A stretch of DNA of 64,000 bases from Rhipidocladum racemiflorum. Its lineage: Eukaryota; Streptophyta; Magnoliopsida; Poales; Poaceae. Numbering within the stretch: the first letter of the stretch is position 1; every line of letters begins with the position of its first letter. The position numbers were made by a program, and so were the translations under genes. Location of the stretch: the NCBI GenBank assembly GCA_036346355.1, contig CM070581.1, forward strand, positions 50,363,849-50,427,848, read 5' to 3'. The notes beneath the pieces are model-generated. The model was given only the letters and a program-made list of their open reading frames with translations. It was not told the DNA's origin and did no database searches. Below, in pieces: positions 34,589 to 44,598 of this stretch.

Positions 34589-36046
34589 TCCAGCTCCACT
34601 AAATTCGTAGAGTTGGTGGAGTTGGGTATTTCTAGCTTCACCAGATTCGTGGAGCTGGAGCTGTGTGTATATTAAGAGTGTTTAAGTGGGTCATCTCGTT
34701 TATATTTTAGAATAAAATTATAAATTTAAGTCACTTTATTTCAGTCTACAAGTTTCAGCTCCGAGGTGGGGCTGAGATATGGAGCTCTGCCAAACAGGGC
34801 CTTTAATACTGCTATCCATGGCAAAAGCTCACTGTCTTATTAGTTATTACTTTGTTCTGTAGGGCAGCTGGAGTTTTAGAAGTCTAAATTTGAGTAATGG
34901 AGTGTGGAAGTAAAGTTGGAATCCTTGCTGCTCAGCATAACAGTTGAGCTATTGAATGTTTGACTACTGTATTAGGTTTATGAACTAGAGTATCACCATG
35001 GTTTTAAAAATACAGATTATCACCTTTCAGGACGATTTGCCTGTGTACTTTTGATGTATACACTTCTATAGGTTTGGTTGTTAGTTTGGCATTGTAAAAT
35101 GTGCAAGGTGGAAGAAATCGGTTTCTTGAAAGGAAAATGAAGTTTGTCTAGTGTTTTCCTAGGCTATCTGAGGATTTCATCAACTGAAAAAAGCGAAGAG
35201 AAATGGAAGACTAACATGTGGGTCCCGTATTAGTGCTGGTGAGCTGGGACCTGGGGGTTGAGGGATGCAGCAAAAGAGAACAAAAGTCCTGATGTAGGTA
35301 GTGTTAAGTATTACCGTAAACTCTAAATTTGAATCAATTCATCTTACTGATAGATCCAAGATGTCTCTCACATGCCTGAATTCACTGGATTGTTTTTGTG
35401 GATAGCTTACTTTAGCTTGTTATTTTGATTCCATTTTTTCGTTTGTCATGCAAACCTTCATGGTCTTACAGCATTCTATTATTAGTATCCAAGGAGAAAT
35501 GAGGGAATAAGAATGATGTGATGGGTGTTCTAATTTTGGTCTAAGGCTAAAGTCACTAAAGTGTGCTAATATCTTTGAAGTTTGAACATCTGAAACATGA
35601 CTAACAAAATGAATCATTACTGCCCAGTTGTTAACATAAATTGGTAGTGGTTTTTAGTTAGCAGGCATTGATGGAAAGGCCAAACCTGCCCTAACCTTCA
35701 ACGCCATGAGAAACCTACAAAGTGTATTATGTGATATTTGTTAGACTATACGACATTATCTATTGTATTATGTAATGTACTAGTGTGATGGTTGGATTGT
35801 TTTTATCGTATGTTTTGATCTTAGGTATTTCGTGCACTACTCGATGAAGTACCCGTTATCTGTATTGTACCCACCTGCACACTACCCAGAACCCGATTTT
35901 TACCCGTTCGTAGAAAATGCTACCCGTTACCTGTACCCTACCCGATTTTTACTACCAGTGCCCGTACCTGTACCCAGAGAAAAAATAATAGCATAGGATA
36001 TGAGATGACCTACTACCCGCCCGTACCCGACCTGTTTACACCCCTA

Positions 36047-36420
36047 CTTACAAACACCCGCAAGAAGGAGATGACGATGAGCCAGATGGCATCCTTTGTG
36101 AAGGCGGAGAAGGTGGTATCGAATAGGAGCATTCGTGTGGTGGCAGCAGCGGTGAGCTCGAGGAAGACCAAGGCGCCCACGGGAGCGGGCCCAGCATGAG
36201 CCCCACGATGCTGGAGAAGAAGATGAGAGGAGCTGCCACGCTTGTGGGCTCACTGTTGGGCCGTGGCACGAGGAAGCGCACGACAAGGCCGGTTGCGAGG
36301 CAGACGAGGACGAGACCAGCTTCGCGTCGCGGGGGAGCGCTAGCCTCAGGGTTGGGTTCAGAGGTAGGCGGCGATGGGGAATAGACAGGGTCGCGTCGGC
36401 GAGCCCAAACAACCACCCAG
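36047..36420 (-). pseudogene. DiT-type plastid dicarboxylate transporter fragment
   Basis: On the - strand from about 36416 down: VCLATGLVVRFLVPRPN in one frame, VSPQAWQLLSS in a second, SSIVGLMLGPLP back in the first, then GALVFLELTAAATTR and FTKDAIWLIVISF in another. This is the order of conserved blocks in the N-terminal membrane region of plastid 2-oxoglutarate/malate and glutamate/malate translocators (SODiT/DASS family), which exchange dicarboxylates in ammonia re-assimilation. At least three frame changes show it is a pseudogene. The coding continues at 4713-4622, on the other side of the hAT element. Confidence 0.78.
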
Positions 36421-36436
36421 GGTCACGAATCTATTT

Positions 36437-36748
36437 TTATTTAATATTTATTTTAAATCATTTTTTCAAATCTAATCGATGGAAACACAAAATTGCAAAA
36501 ATAGGCACCCGTCGCCCCAATATGGGGCGATCGCCCCATATTGGGGCGATAGGTACCTGGATGCAAAATATGTTGGTAAATCTACTCCTTCATGTGTTCA
36601 TTTTTACAAGTGCTTTTTTTACATCCAGGTACCTATCGCCCCAATATGGGGCGATCGCCCCATATTGGGGCGACGGGTGCCTATTTTTGCAATTTTGTGT
36701 TTCCATCGATTAGATTTGAAAAAAAGATTTAAAATAAATATTAAATAA
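36437..36748. repeat. Long near-perfect foldback with embedded 36-bp palindromes
   Basis: Arms of about 130 bp (36437-36567 and 36617-36748) are near-perfect inverted repeats around a loop of about 50 bp. Each arm contains a perfect 36-bp palindrome (36513-36548 and 36637-36672) built from CGCCCCAATATGGGGCGAT and its mirror half. The arms also hold TCTAATCGATGGAAACACAA and GGTACCTGGATG. It has the shape of a foldback MITE or an inverted duplication. No coding sequence. Confidence 0.85.
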
Positions 36749-36759
36749 CAAAAAATTAG

Positions 36760-37515
36760 GAGGTGACTCCGCCACTCATCATCAGGTAACTAGGCCCGTA
36801 AGTGCGGCGCATACCGCACGTGTGAACGGAAAATAATTTTGCGTTTTTTCCGGTGAAAAAATAGACTTAGACGTATTTTAAAAAATTTTGAAGGCTCGAA
36901 AAACCGTAGAGACCGAGCCGGAAAAAAAGTACACATCTTTCTGTTGACGAAAACATTTTTTTCGGGGAAAACAGAGAAAGAACCTGGGCCCGTAAGCGCG
37001 GCACATGACGTCTTGTGAGGAAGAAAATGATTTTGCGGTCTTTTTCCGGAGAAAAAATAGACCTACAAGTCTTATAAAATTTTTTTTAGACTCGAGAAAC
37101 CCGTATGCATGGCGCACGTCGCGCGCACGAACGAAAAATGATTTTGCGTTTTTTTTTCGGAGAAAAAATAGATCTAGACGTATTTTCAAATTTTTTTGAG
37201 GCTCCAAAACCCTCAGCTAAGCCGGGAAAAAAGCACACATCTTTCTGTTGACGAAAATATTTTTTTAGGAAAAATAGAGAAAATAGATCTAGAAGTATTA
37301 TAAAAAAATTTTGAGACTCGAGAAACCCGTACGCGCGGCGCACGCCGCGCGCGCGAACGAAAAATGAGTTTGTGTTTTTTTCGGGAGAAAAAATAGATCT
37401 AGACGTATTTTTCAATTTTTTTGACGCTGCAGAACCCTCAGAGGCCGAGCCGGGAAAAAAGCACACATATTTCTGTTGACGAAAATATTTTTTTTCGGGA
37501 AAAATGGAGAAAGGA
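36760..37515. repeat. Diverged tandem repeat block
   Basis: Several imperfect units, each with CGGAGAAAAAATAGATCTAG, an ACGTATTTT tract, GACTCGAGAAACCCGTA, GGCGCACG(C/T)CGCGCGC, GAACGAAAAATGA and GCACACAT(C/A)TTTCTGTTGACGAA phrases. Unit lengths alternate, so two sub-repeats are probably interleaved. Long Phe/Arg-rich frames on the - strand follow the repeats and are not taken as genes. Confidence 0.65.
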
Positions 37516-37539
37516 CCTAATCGCTATCCTGAAAAATTA

Positions 37540-37795
37540 AAAAAGGTCTCATTCACGATTTGTATTTAACGGGAGGGTCTTTCCGTAAAGTGGAGAATGA
37601 GGGACCTAAACGCGAACCGGAAATAATTTTCTTCCACTCACAAAAAATCGCAAAGGATCTCTTCGTAAATTCGCAGAAATCTATCCGTAATTTAGAGAAA
37701 TATAGGGATTTTTTTGCAAAACCGCCTTGAGACACGTGGGCAAGCCCTCCGGAGGCCCTTCCTCCTGATCTTAATATAAGCAGTATATTAGTGAA
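37540..37795 (+). repeat. Dispersed repeat, right copy (pair of 1860-2125)
   Basis: Same orientation and order of blocks as 1860-2125 (TATTTAACGGGAGG, CCTAAACGCGAACCGGAAA, CACGTGGGC, CCTTCCTCCTG). Together with the preceding tandem units it repeats the arrangement seen at 1440-2125. Confidence 0.5.
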
Positions 37796-37799
37796 AAAT

Positions 37800-38460
37800 A
37801 TAAGAGTTGCTTCCACACCATCGTACAGATATTTCCGTAATAATGAGAAACATGGATGGTGTTTTGGGCAATATGCCACGGTGAGGCAGGGAGCCAGCCA
37901 ACGGCTAATATTGAAGATAATTATAATATATGATATGGTACAGCAACTGACGAACAAAACCGCACCATGTTGTTTTTCGACACAAAGCAACCGAAGGGCA
38001 CTGTAGATGCGAGGCCAGGTAAAACAGAAGAGACCACGCTCGGTCAGGTCTGTGTGGCGATGATCGGCGAACTTCTGAAGCAGCTCCAGGGCTCGGAGAT
38101 GAACCACAATGCAACTTGGCGGCGCATCCCCTCCGCCCCTCATCATCCGCACAGGGTCGGCGAAAGCACCCGCCGGTGAGCCCGGGCAGGCGCTCGCCCT
38201 GCCCGGGAGCTGCCTCCGCCAGTCACCATTAATTTGTTTTCTTTCATGTGCCAACCCAAATATATTACCTTTATGCCTAAAGTCCAAAGATGCTTGGGAA
38301 GCTAGGCAGCGCCAAAGAGAGGCCATTATATCACTGAAACGATTCTCTGATGATTGCTTGCTTCTGCTTGTTCTGCAGCCGGCACAAAGGGCATGGACTT
38401 TATTCCTGCTGAGTATTATCTCCTTTTTTTCCCCCTTTATTAGACGTACTAGAATATTCG
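37800..38460. other. Genic-looking segment, gene not recognised
   Basis: A GC-richer island at about 37980-38220 with open frames on both strands: + strand MLFFDTKQPKGTVDARPGKT... (37967-38179) and - strand a 257-codon frame from 38326. Neither has a motif I recognise and neither strand has a clear splice pattern. It may be a gene fragment carried by a transposon. Not called as a gene. Confidence 0.2.
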
Positions 38461-39600
38461 TACCGTCAAACTTTCACTAATTTGTTTAAACTATTTAGGT
38501 TGGATATGTAAAAATTATATCATTAGATTTATTATTAAAGAAAATACTTTTATAATATTTTAATTTTATTAGTATATTTTAATATAAAGATATGAAAAGT
38601 AGCGGTCAAACTTACGTGTCGAACACCGTAAAAAGCTAAAAACTTCATGTAGAAAAGAACAAGAAAGTACTAACGACTAAATTGCACCGGCTGATCGATC
38701 TGCATCCATCCCAGCATTTGCAATCGCAGGCATGACACGTTGACCAATGCCAGCTGCCTGAAAAGTGAAAACTTCAGAGACTTGGAACACTGACTACCTC
38801 CCAGACGGGGACTTTTGACCTAGTGTTCGTCACACGAAATTAGCAGTTAAAAAGCACAGATATGCAGATACGGGAGATCCTGCGACGAGAGCAGCATGTG
38901 TCATGTGCGGAGGTAAAGTAACTAGGTAATATCTCGCGTTACGCTGCTCTTTGTGAAATTTAATTGAAAGTTTTTTTTAAAAAAGAAAATGGTGATTTTA
39001 ATGTAATTTTTATTTTCTTGAGGTTTTTAAAAATGAGCTGGCTAGGAGGCGGTGGCGAATTTACAGAACCACGGTGTCTTTTTTATAAATAAAACCGGTG
39101 AAAGATCCGTCGGCGAATCTTCATAACCACGAGGTCTTCTTTGCGAACGAATTAGTGAAAGGATTCGAACGTAATTTTGGATTTGTCAGGAGCGTTTTCA
39201 TGAAAAATGATGATGGGGCACTCTCCCTGAGGTTGAATTCCTTCCCTATAATAGATAAGTTATACATCTGCTTCAGTTCTGTCGTACTCACAGTTGACGA
39301 TGGCCAAGTTGATCTTTTGGAAAATATTGAAAAACCATGGAAGCCATGTTCATACTTGGTTGATGCAAATATTCCGGGGCTTTTTTTCTTCTTTTTTTTT
39401 TTTTTGGAGGAACAGGATTAGCGAAGGCAGCTATACCTGGAAAATGAGAATTAAGTTCGTATGTATTACTTCATGTAGTCGTATGTAGGTGTTGGGATTT
39501 GAACCGCAGTCTTTACCTTCCGGAAATCCGGATGGCTTTACCGGTTGCCAAATATTCTTACTCTTATGCAGGGGAGGATTCGAGTCCACTAAAAATAGAC
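38461..39600. other. Intergenic, no gene; possible SINE-like relic near its end
   Basis: Mostly AT-rich. At about 39490-39590, the - strand contains GCGGTTCAAATCCC and GTGGACTCGAATCC, both resembling RNA polymerase III B-boxes, so a tRNA-derived repeat is possible. A phrase at 39030-39135 matches the repeat at 1000-1170. No coding region is supported. Confidence 0.3.
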
Positions 39601-40075
39601 ATGTCAGGTTTTTTACGAAAATGCCCTCTAAAAATTCTGAAATCGTGAACAAGTCCTTCTACTGATTTTTTCTACAAAAAGGATCCGTAGTTTCGTAGAT
39701 TCACGAACGAGTTCTCCCCCAGTTTTTTTACAAAAAGAACCCATGGTTAAGTAAATTCGCTGACGACTCCTAGCTAGCCTATTTTTTTTAAAAAAAAAAC
39801 CCCAAAAAATCGAAATTACGTTGAGCTTTCACTGGTTTTTTTTTTTGTTGAAAAAATGATTCGTGGTTTCACAAATTCGTGAATGGATCCTCCACTTTTT
39901 TTGTAAAAAGGGCATGTGATTACGCAAATTCGCTGATGACTTCTACCTAGCACATTTAAAAAAAAAACACCTCGAGAAAACCAAAATTACGTTTAGATCC
40001 TCCTACTGTTTTTTTGCAAAAAGAACTTCAAACCAAATTTCACATGGTACAATATCGTGCGCGATTCTACCTAGT
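39601..40075. repeat. Diverged tandem repeats of about 0.18 kb
   Basis: Phrases such as TTTCGTAGATTCACGAACGAG / TTTCACAAATTCGTGAATGG, TACAAAAAGAACCCATGG / TAAAAAGGGCATG, AAATTCGCTGACGACTCCTA / AAATTCGCTGATGACTTCTA and AATTACGTTGAGC / AATTACGTTTAGATCC recur in the same order, giving two or more diverged units. No coding content. Confidence 0.6.
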
Positions 40076-40322
40076 ATATTTGATGTGGGATGTACATCCT
40101 CCGCCTTTGTTCCGCGAGGGCGGAGAGAGGAATGGCAAATCACTGTAGCAGTAAGGTAGCAAAGACACTATTTCAAAAACATTGTACTTATTACTGTTGC
40201 TGATGTAGCACTCGATCTAGGCCATTAGCTTCGGATCCGACGGTCAAGATTAGCCCTAAGACAACACTGCTCACCTCCGTCTATACTTATGCCAAGGTAG
40301 ACGATACATGTCCCATGATGTA

Positions 40323-40602
40323 CCCTCAGTTAAGAAATATAATGTGTATTTTGATTTTATACAAGGATTAAGGTTATGATAAAATTGATAAAGGTATGAC
40401 GAAAAATGGATTAGATACCCCACTTAATTGTTTTAGAAGATGAAAGATAATACTTTGTGTGAGTGATAATGAATAAATGCATATAGTTGAGAGAGAATAA
40501 ATAAGGGTATAGTAGAAAAATCCTCATTAAATCTAAAACAAGCTTTATATTTCTGGATAAAATCATTTAAATTATAGGGTTTATATTTTTGAACGGAGGT
40601 AG
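40323..40602. mobile_element. Stowaway-like MITE (degenerate)
   Basis: Left end CCCTCAGTTAAGAAATATAA, right end TTATATTTTTGAACGGAGGTAG, flanked by TA on both sides (40321-40322 and 40603-40604). The interior resembles the Stowaway at 53513-53794 (TATACAAGGATTAAGGTTATG, GAAAAAT..., TGTGTGAGTG(A/G)TAATGAATGAATGCAT-like blocks). Confidence 0.75.
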
Positions 40603-40680
40603 TAAGTATTCATCGTGACTAAATTAAAGTATTTTCTTGCAACGACTAAATTAATGTTAATGAGCATACTTTCATACAAC

Positions 40681-41108
40681 TAGGGATGGCAAAAATATCC
40701 GTGGGTCCGGGTACCCGCGGGTACCCGACCCGACGGGTTCGGGTTCGGGTCCAAATTTGGATCCACGGGTATGTTATTTTGGGTCCGGGTCTCATTTTGG
40801 ACCCGTGGGTACCTAGACCCAGACCCAGACCCAATGAAACACGTACGCTCATAAGTTCATGAATTTGCCATTGTATACATACTGTTATGTCTCAAATCCT
40901 CATCTCTCCTTTTTCTAATTCTATCTTAAGCACAACCAATGAGAAGATGAATGGATTGGAAGGTGGAGTCGTCGTGCGGATGCAGAGCTGAGCGCTTCCT
41001 TCTCTGCAGAACACTAGTACTCTCTTCATGGAAGAATTCGGATCCGGGTCTCGGGTCTGGGTCCACGGAGGTTGGATCCGGAGGTACCCGGACCCGTTGC
41101 CATCCCTA
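40681..41108. mobile_element. Small TIR element (TAGGGATGGCAA), hAT-like
   Basis: Left end TAGGGATGGCAA followed by GGGTCCGGGTACCCGCGGG; right end is GGTACCCGGACCCGTTGCCA followed by TCCCTA. The subterminal regions are rich in GGGTCCGGGT and ACCCAGACCC, similar in style to the hAT element at 4722. An 8-bp TSD is not clear (CATACAAC against TACACAAT). No transposase. Confidence 0.65.
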
Positions 41109-41892
41109 TACACAATGAGGGATTTAGCATTGTCGTAGGCTGAGCGGCCACCTTCACTTGGCCACTAGAGTTTTTTTTCCAACAGGCCTTTAGGGCCACT
41201 TTAGCATTATCGTAGGTAAGGTTTTAAATTTTGTTGTTGGTTCACATTTTGTTATTCTCTAAAATCTAAAATTTTGGTGAAATCTCGCTATTTCGGATAA
41301 AATCGAAAAGGCAAATTCAATTTCGGTTTTTTTACCAAGATTTCCGATATCTCGGCGAGATTTGTTGAGATCTCAGTGATTTTTAACCAAATGAAAATGT
41401 GTTCAAAACGCGTCAAAAAATTTTGAAATTTTTTGTGGATGATCTTGATATATTACTAATATTCCCATAAAATTTTCATATGATGATTAAGCCTGAGTAA
41501 TTTTTAAAAACTATGATAGTGTTAACGTCGTGATAAAAAACCTTATGTTTGTTCTATTTTTTATTTTTCAAATATGACAAATGAAGTTCAAGTCATTTGG
41601 AAAGTTGAAAAATGCTTTGGAAAGCCTTCCTCACCAAATGTTGTACTTGTTAATCAGAACTAAAAACTGCCATAACATAATTAGCTAGCAAAGGAGGGCC
41701 TGATCAATCTAGTTGCCTATCATTCTCTCTGGTTTCCACACTTTCCTCTCCAGGTGGCAGCTGCAGGTACAAGGAAGGTAGGATGGACAAAGTTCTTGAT
41801 ACGAAGTTACAGTGGATCAAATTTCTCTGTCAACTGAGTAAGTGTAGTTGCCTGTTGGTAGTGATTGAAAATGTTGAAAAGTAGATTAAAAA

Positions 41893-42044
41893 TTGATGAG
41901 AGGTGCTTCTATGCTCTTCCTTCTAGTACAAGTTGTACAAATCTTGAAGCAAGCGAAGGGGTAAGTAATCACTATCTACCCTTCATTTATGCTTTAATAG
42001 TTGTGCAACTTTTAAAAGGAAGAGCATAGAAGCACCTCTCAAAA
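41893..42044. repeat. Inverted repeat with 26-bp arms
   Basis: AGAGGTGCTTCTATGCTCTT at about 41899 is complementary to AAGAGCATAGAAGCACCTCT at about 42019, separated by about 100 bp; the matching also extends into ATTGATG/AAATTGAT. It could fold into a precursor-like hairpin or be the end of a small MITE. Confidence 0.65.
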
Positions 42045-42483
42045 TTGATATTGGCAACCTCCATCAGTGCTTTATTTCTGAATTCTGACCCCCCCCCCTC
42101 CCCCCCCCCGCCTTTTGCTCTTCAAAGCGCACATGGACAATGGGACATAGTAGCCTGCTTAAGTTCTTCAGAAATTCAACAAAGCAAATAGCCGAAAAGC
42201 ATCATGTGAATGATTAAACATGGCATTACAGGAGCCATACACTTGACAGCAACTTCAGAAAGGCACTGGAGTAAAGCTGTGCTGAACGAAATGCTCTAGA
42301 TAGGGCTCAGAACTCCGATTAGTACGCTCTTACACATAACTTATATATATGTACAAATGTAATCCACCCCAAATCCGATCCAAATAAATTACAATTCGGT
42401 AATAAAAACCTAGACTTCGGCGATGTTGAAATGATTTACGGAGGCTATCAAAAATCCCATATCTTCCCATGGCATGAAGTAGA

Positions 42484-42554
42484 GCTTGCCCAGTTTGTTA
42501 AGGCGCTAGTCCTAAATCCAGAAGGGATGGGATCAAATCCCACTCCACGTATAC
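42484..42554 (+). other. tRNA-Leu-like relic or tRNA-derived SINE
   Basis: GCCCAGTTTGTTAAGGCG resembles the A-box/D-arm of plant tRNA-Leu and GGGATCAAATCCC its B-box/T-arm; the spacing (about 45 bases) suits a class II tRNA. The anticodon stem is mismatched, no acceptor stem closes, and TTTTTT follows at about 42556. Read as a tRNA pseudogene or SINE head, not a functional tRNA. Confidence 0.5.
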
Positions 42555-42560
42555 TTTTTT

Positions 42561-42755
42561 AGATTTTGTGTTGACTGCTATTGTGGTCAGAGGATCTGAT
42601 CTTGTTCGGGGGGAGTGATTAGGGGATTACCAGCATTGAAAGATTTGAATTTTGTATGTGTTGACTGCTATTGTGCTCAGAGGATCTGATCTTGTTCGGG
42701 GGGAGTGATCAGGGGATTACCAGCATTGAAAGATTTGAATTTTGTATGTGTTGAC
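42561..42755. repeat. 90-bp tandem duplication
   Basis: The unit starting TTGACTGCTATTGTGGTCAG and containing GATCTTGTTCGGGGGGAGTG is repeated with a period of 90 bp and only a few substitutions; a partial third copy begins at about 42750. Confidence 0.9.
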
Positions 42756-43025
42756 TTCTAAAAGATCTTTGCGTGTGGCAAACCTTTTCCCTGAAGCACG
42801 TTTCTGAACTCCCGGGCGAGTCCTTGATCGATGAAATGGCAGTGGAGACAAAGATCTCAACTCCACTGGATAATGTTCCCTTGAACACAGTACATCTAGG
42901 GGAAGTGCAGATGATGTTTGCTGAAATCCTCGAAAGCAGCTTCTTGTTCAGGTCTGTTTAGCTTTGGAACAACTGAATGCAAGAATTAAGCTACAGAAGT
43001 TAATTGCACTAACTGGGGGCTATTA

Positions 43026-44598
43026 GAGCATCTCCAGCAAGGGCCTCTAAAACAGGGTCCCTATTTTGGATTTAGGGACTCCCTCTATTTTTTGGGCCCT
43101 GTTTTCAGAGCACAGGTCCAGCAACAGCCCCTAAATCTCAGCCCCTATTTTATTTTTTTCTTCTATTTTAACATATCCGCTATGTATAATCTTCATTTGA
43201 CACCACTAAAATTCAATCAAAAATATTTGTAATACATAAAACATAAGCATATTAACATTTACAATTTAAAAACATGATATTTCAAATTTAAATTTAAAAT
43301 TTTCAAAACATGATAAAATTTTCGAAGCCTCTCATGTATTTTCCTATCTTCAATAATAGAGGTTGTACTTGTGTCCCTCGGAATTGGGGCTAAGAAGGCA
43401 AATTTAAGGGCCTCATAATTTTATGGGCTGGAGTTGGGGCCCCCTGGGAATTGGGGCTGAGGAGGCAAATTTAGGGGCCCCCTAATTTTAGGGGCTTGAG
43501 TTGGGGTCCTGTTGGATCTGTTTTTTTTACTACACTCCCTATTTTAATGTTTAGGGGCTGGTTTAGGGGGCCCCTAAATTTGCCTCCTCAGCCCCAATTC
43601 CCAGGGGGCCCCAACTCAAGCCCCTAAAATTAGGAGCCCCTAAATTTACCTCCTCAGCCCCAATTCCCATGGACACGAGTACAACCCTTATTATTGAAGA
43701 TAGGAAAATACATGAGAGGCTTCGAAAATTTTATCATGTTTTGAAAAAAATAAATTTATATTTGAAATATCATGTTTTTAAATTGTAAATGTTAATATGC
43801 TTATGTTTTATGTATTACAAATATTTTTGATTGAATTTTAGTTGTGTCAAATGAAGATTATACATAGCGAATATATCAAAATAAGAGAAAAAGTAAAATA
43901 GGGGCTGAGATTTAGGGGCTGTTGCTGGACTTGTGCTCTGAAAACAGGGCCCCAAAAAATAAAGGGGGTCCCTAAATCCAAAATAGGGACCCTGTTTTAG
44001 GGGTATATTGGATTTAGGGACCCCCTTTATTTTTTGGGGCCCTGTTTTCAGAGCACAAGTCCAAAGAATGTTTCTAAATCTCAAATTTCCTATTTTACTT
44101 TTTCTCTTATTTTGATATATTCGCTATGTATAATCTTCATTTGACACCACTAAAATTCAATCAAAAATATTTGTAATACATAAAACATAAGCATATTAAC
44201 ATTTACAATTTAAAAACATGATATTTCAAATTTAAATTTAAAATTTTCAAAACATGGTAAATAGATAAATAAAAACTCCGAACAATGAATCAAACTACGA
44301 AGCGCTGTGAATTGCCCATAAATGCTCAATAACTCGAAGCCTCTCATGTATTTCTCTGTCTTCAATAATAGAGGATGTACTCGTGTCCCTGGGAATTGGG
44401 GCTGAAGAGGCAAATTTAGGAGCCTCCTAATTTGAGGGGCTTGAGTTGGGGCTCCCTGGGAATTGGGGCTGAGGAGGCAAATTTAGGGGCCTCCTATTTT
44501 TAGGGGCTTGAGTTAGGGCCTTGCTGGATCTGATTTTTTTACTACACTCCCTATTTTAAGGTTTAGGAGCTGGTTTAGGGGCTCTGTTGGAGATGCTC
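43026..44598. mobile_element. Three Tourist-type MITE copies in +/-/+ array
   Basis: Outer ends GAGCATCTCCAGCAAGGGCC and TGTTGGAGATGCTC with TTA on both outer flanks (43023-43025 and 44599-44601). Inside are three related copies of about 0.5 kb: + at about 43026-43565, - at about 43566-44002, + at about 44003-44598, each with TCTTCATTTGACACCACTAA and GGGAATTGGGGCTGAGGAGG phrases (or complements). Internal ends are abraded. The family also occurs alone at 46910. TTA/TAA duplications fit PIF/Harbinger. Confidence 0.8.

Larger units (their letters stand above)
5542..34801. mobile_element. MITE interrupted by element B
   Basis: Left end GGGGTGTTTGGCAGAGCTCCA at 5542; right end is its complement, TGGAGCTCTGCCAAACAGGGCC, finishing at 34801. 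Internal sequence continues on the right of element B as CTCCACTAAATTCGTAGAG and onwards. Without B the element would be only about 0.24 kb. Both sides carry TTT, which may be a 3-bp TSD, but with T-runs this is weak. The TIR class (GGGGTGTTTGG) suits a PIF/Harbinger or hAT-type MITE; family not fixed. Confidence 0.6.
4722..36046. mobile_element. hAT-like DNA element, split by nested insertions
   Basis: Left end CAGGGGTGTAA-TGGGTCGGGTA at 4722; right end GTACCCGACCTGTTTACACCCCTA finishing at 36046. Both subterminal regions are dense in GGGTACGGGTA / TACCCG(T/A)ACCC motifs typical of grass hAT elements with short TIRs. Flanks are CTTGACAA (4714-4721) and CTTACAAA (36047-36054): an 8-bp TSD in which the right copy lost one G; the flanking DiT reading frame supports this reading. 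Its own DNA is about 2 kb: 4722-5541 and 34802-36046. No transposase frame is visible. A second 3' end of the same family lies at 55950-56267. Confidence 0.72.

Noticed and set aside
37553..38326. 257-codon frame on the - strand
   Set aside because: No motif, runs into a dispersed repeat at its end; the opposite strand is also open. Kept only as an unrecognised genic-looking segment.
42484..42554. Functional tRNA gene
   Set aside because: Acceptor stem does not close and the anticodon stem is mismatched.
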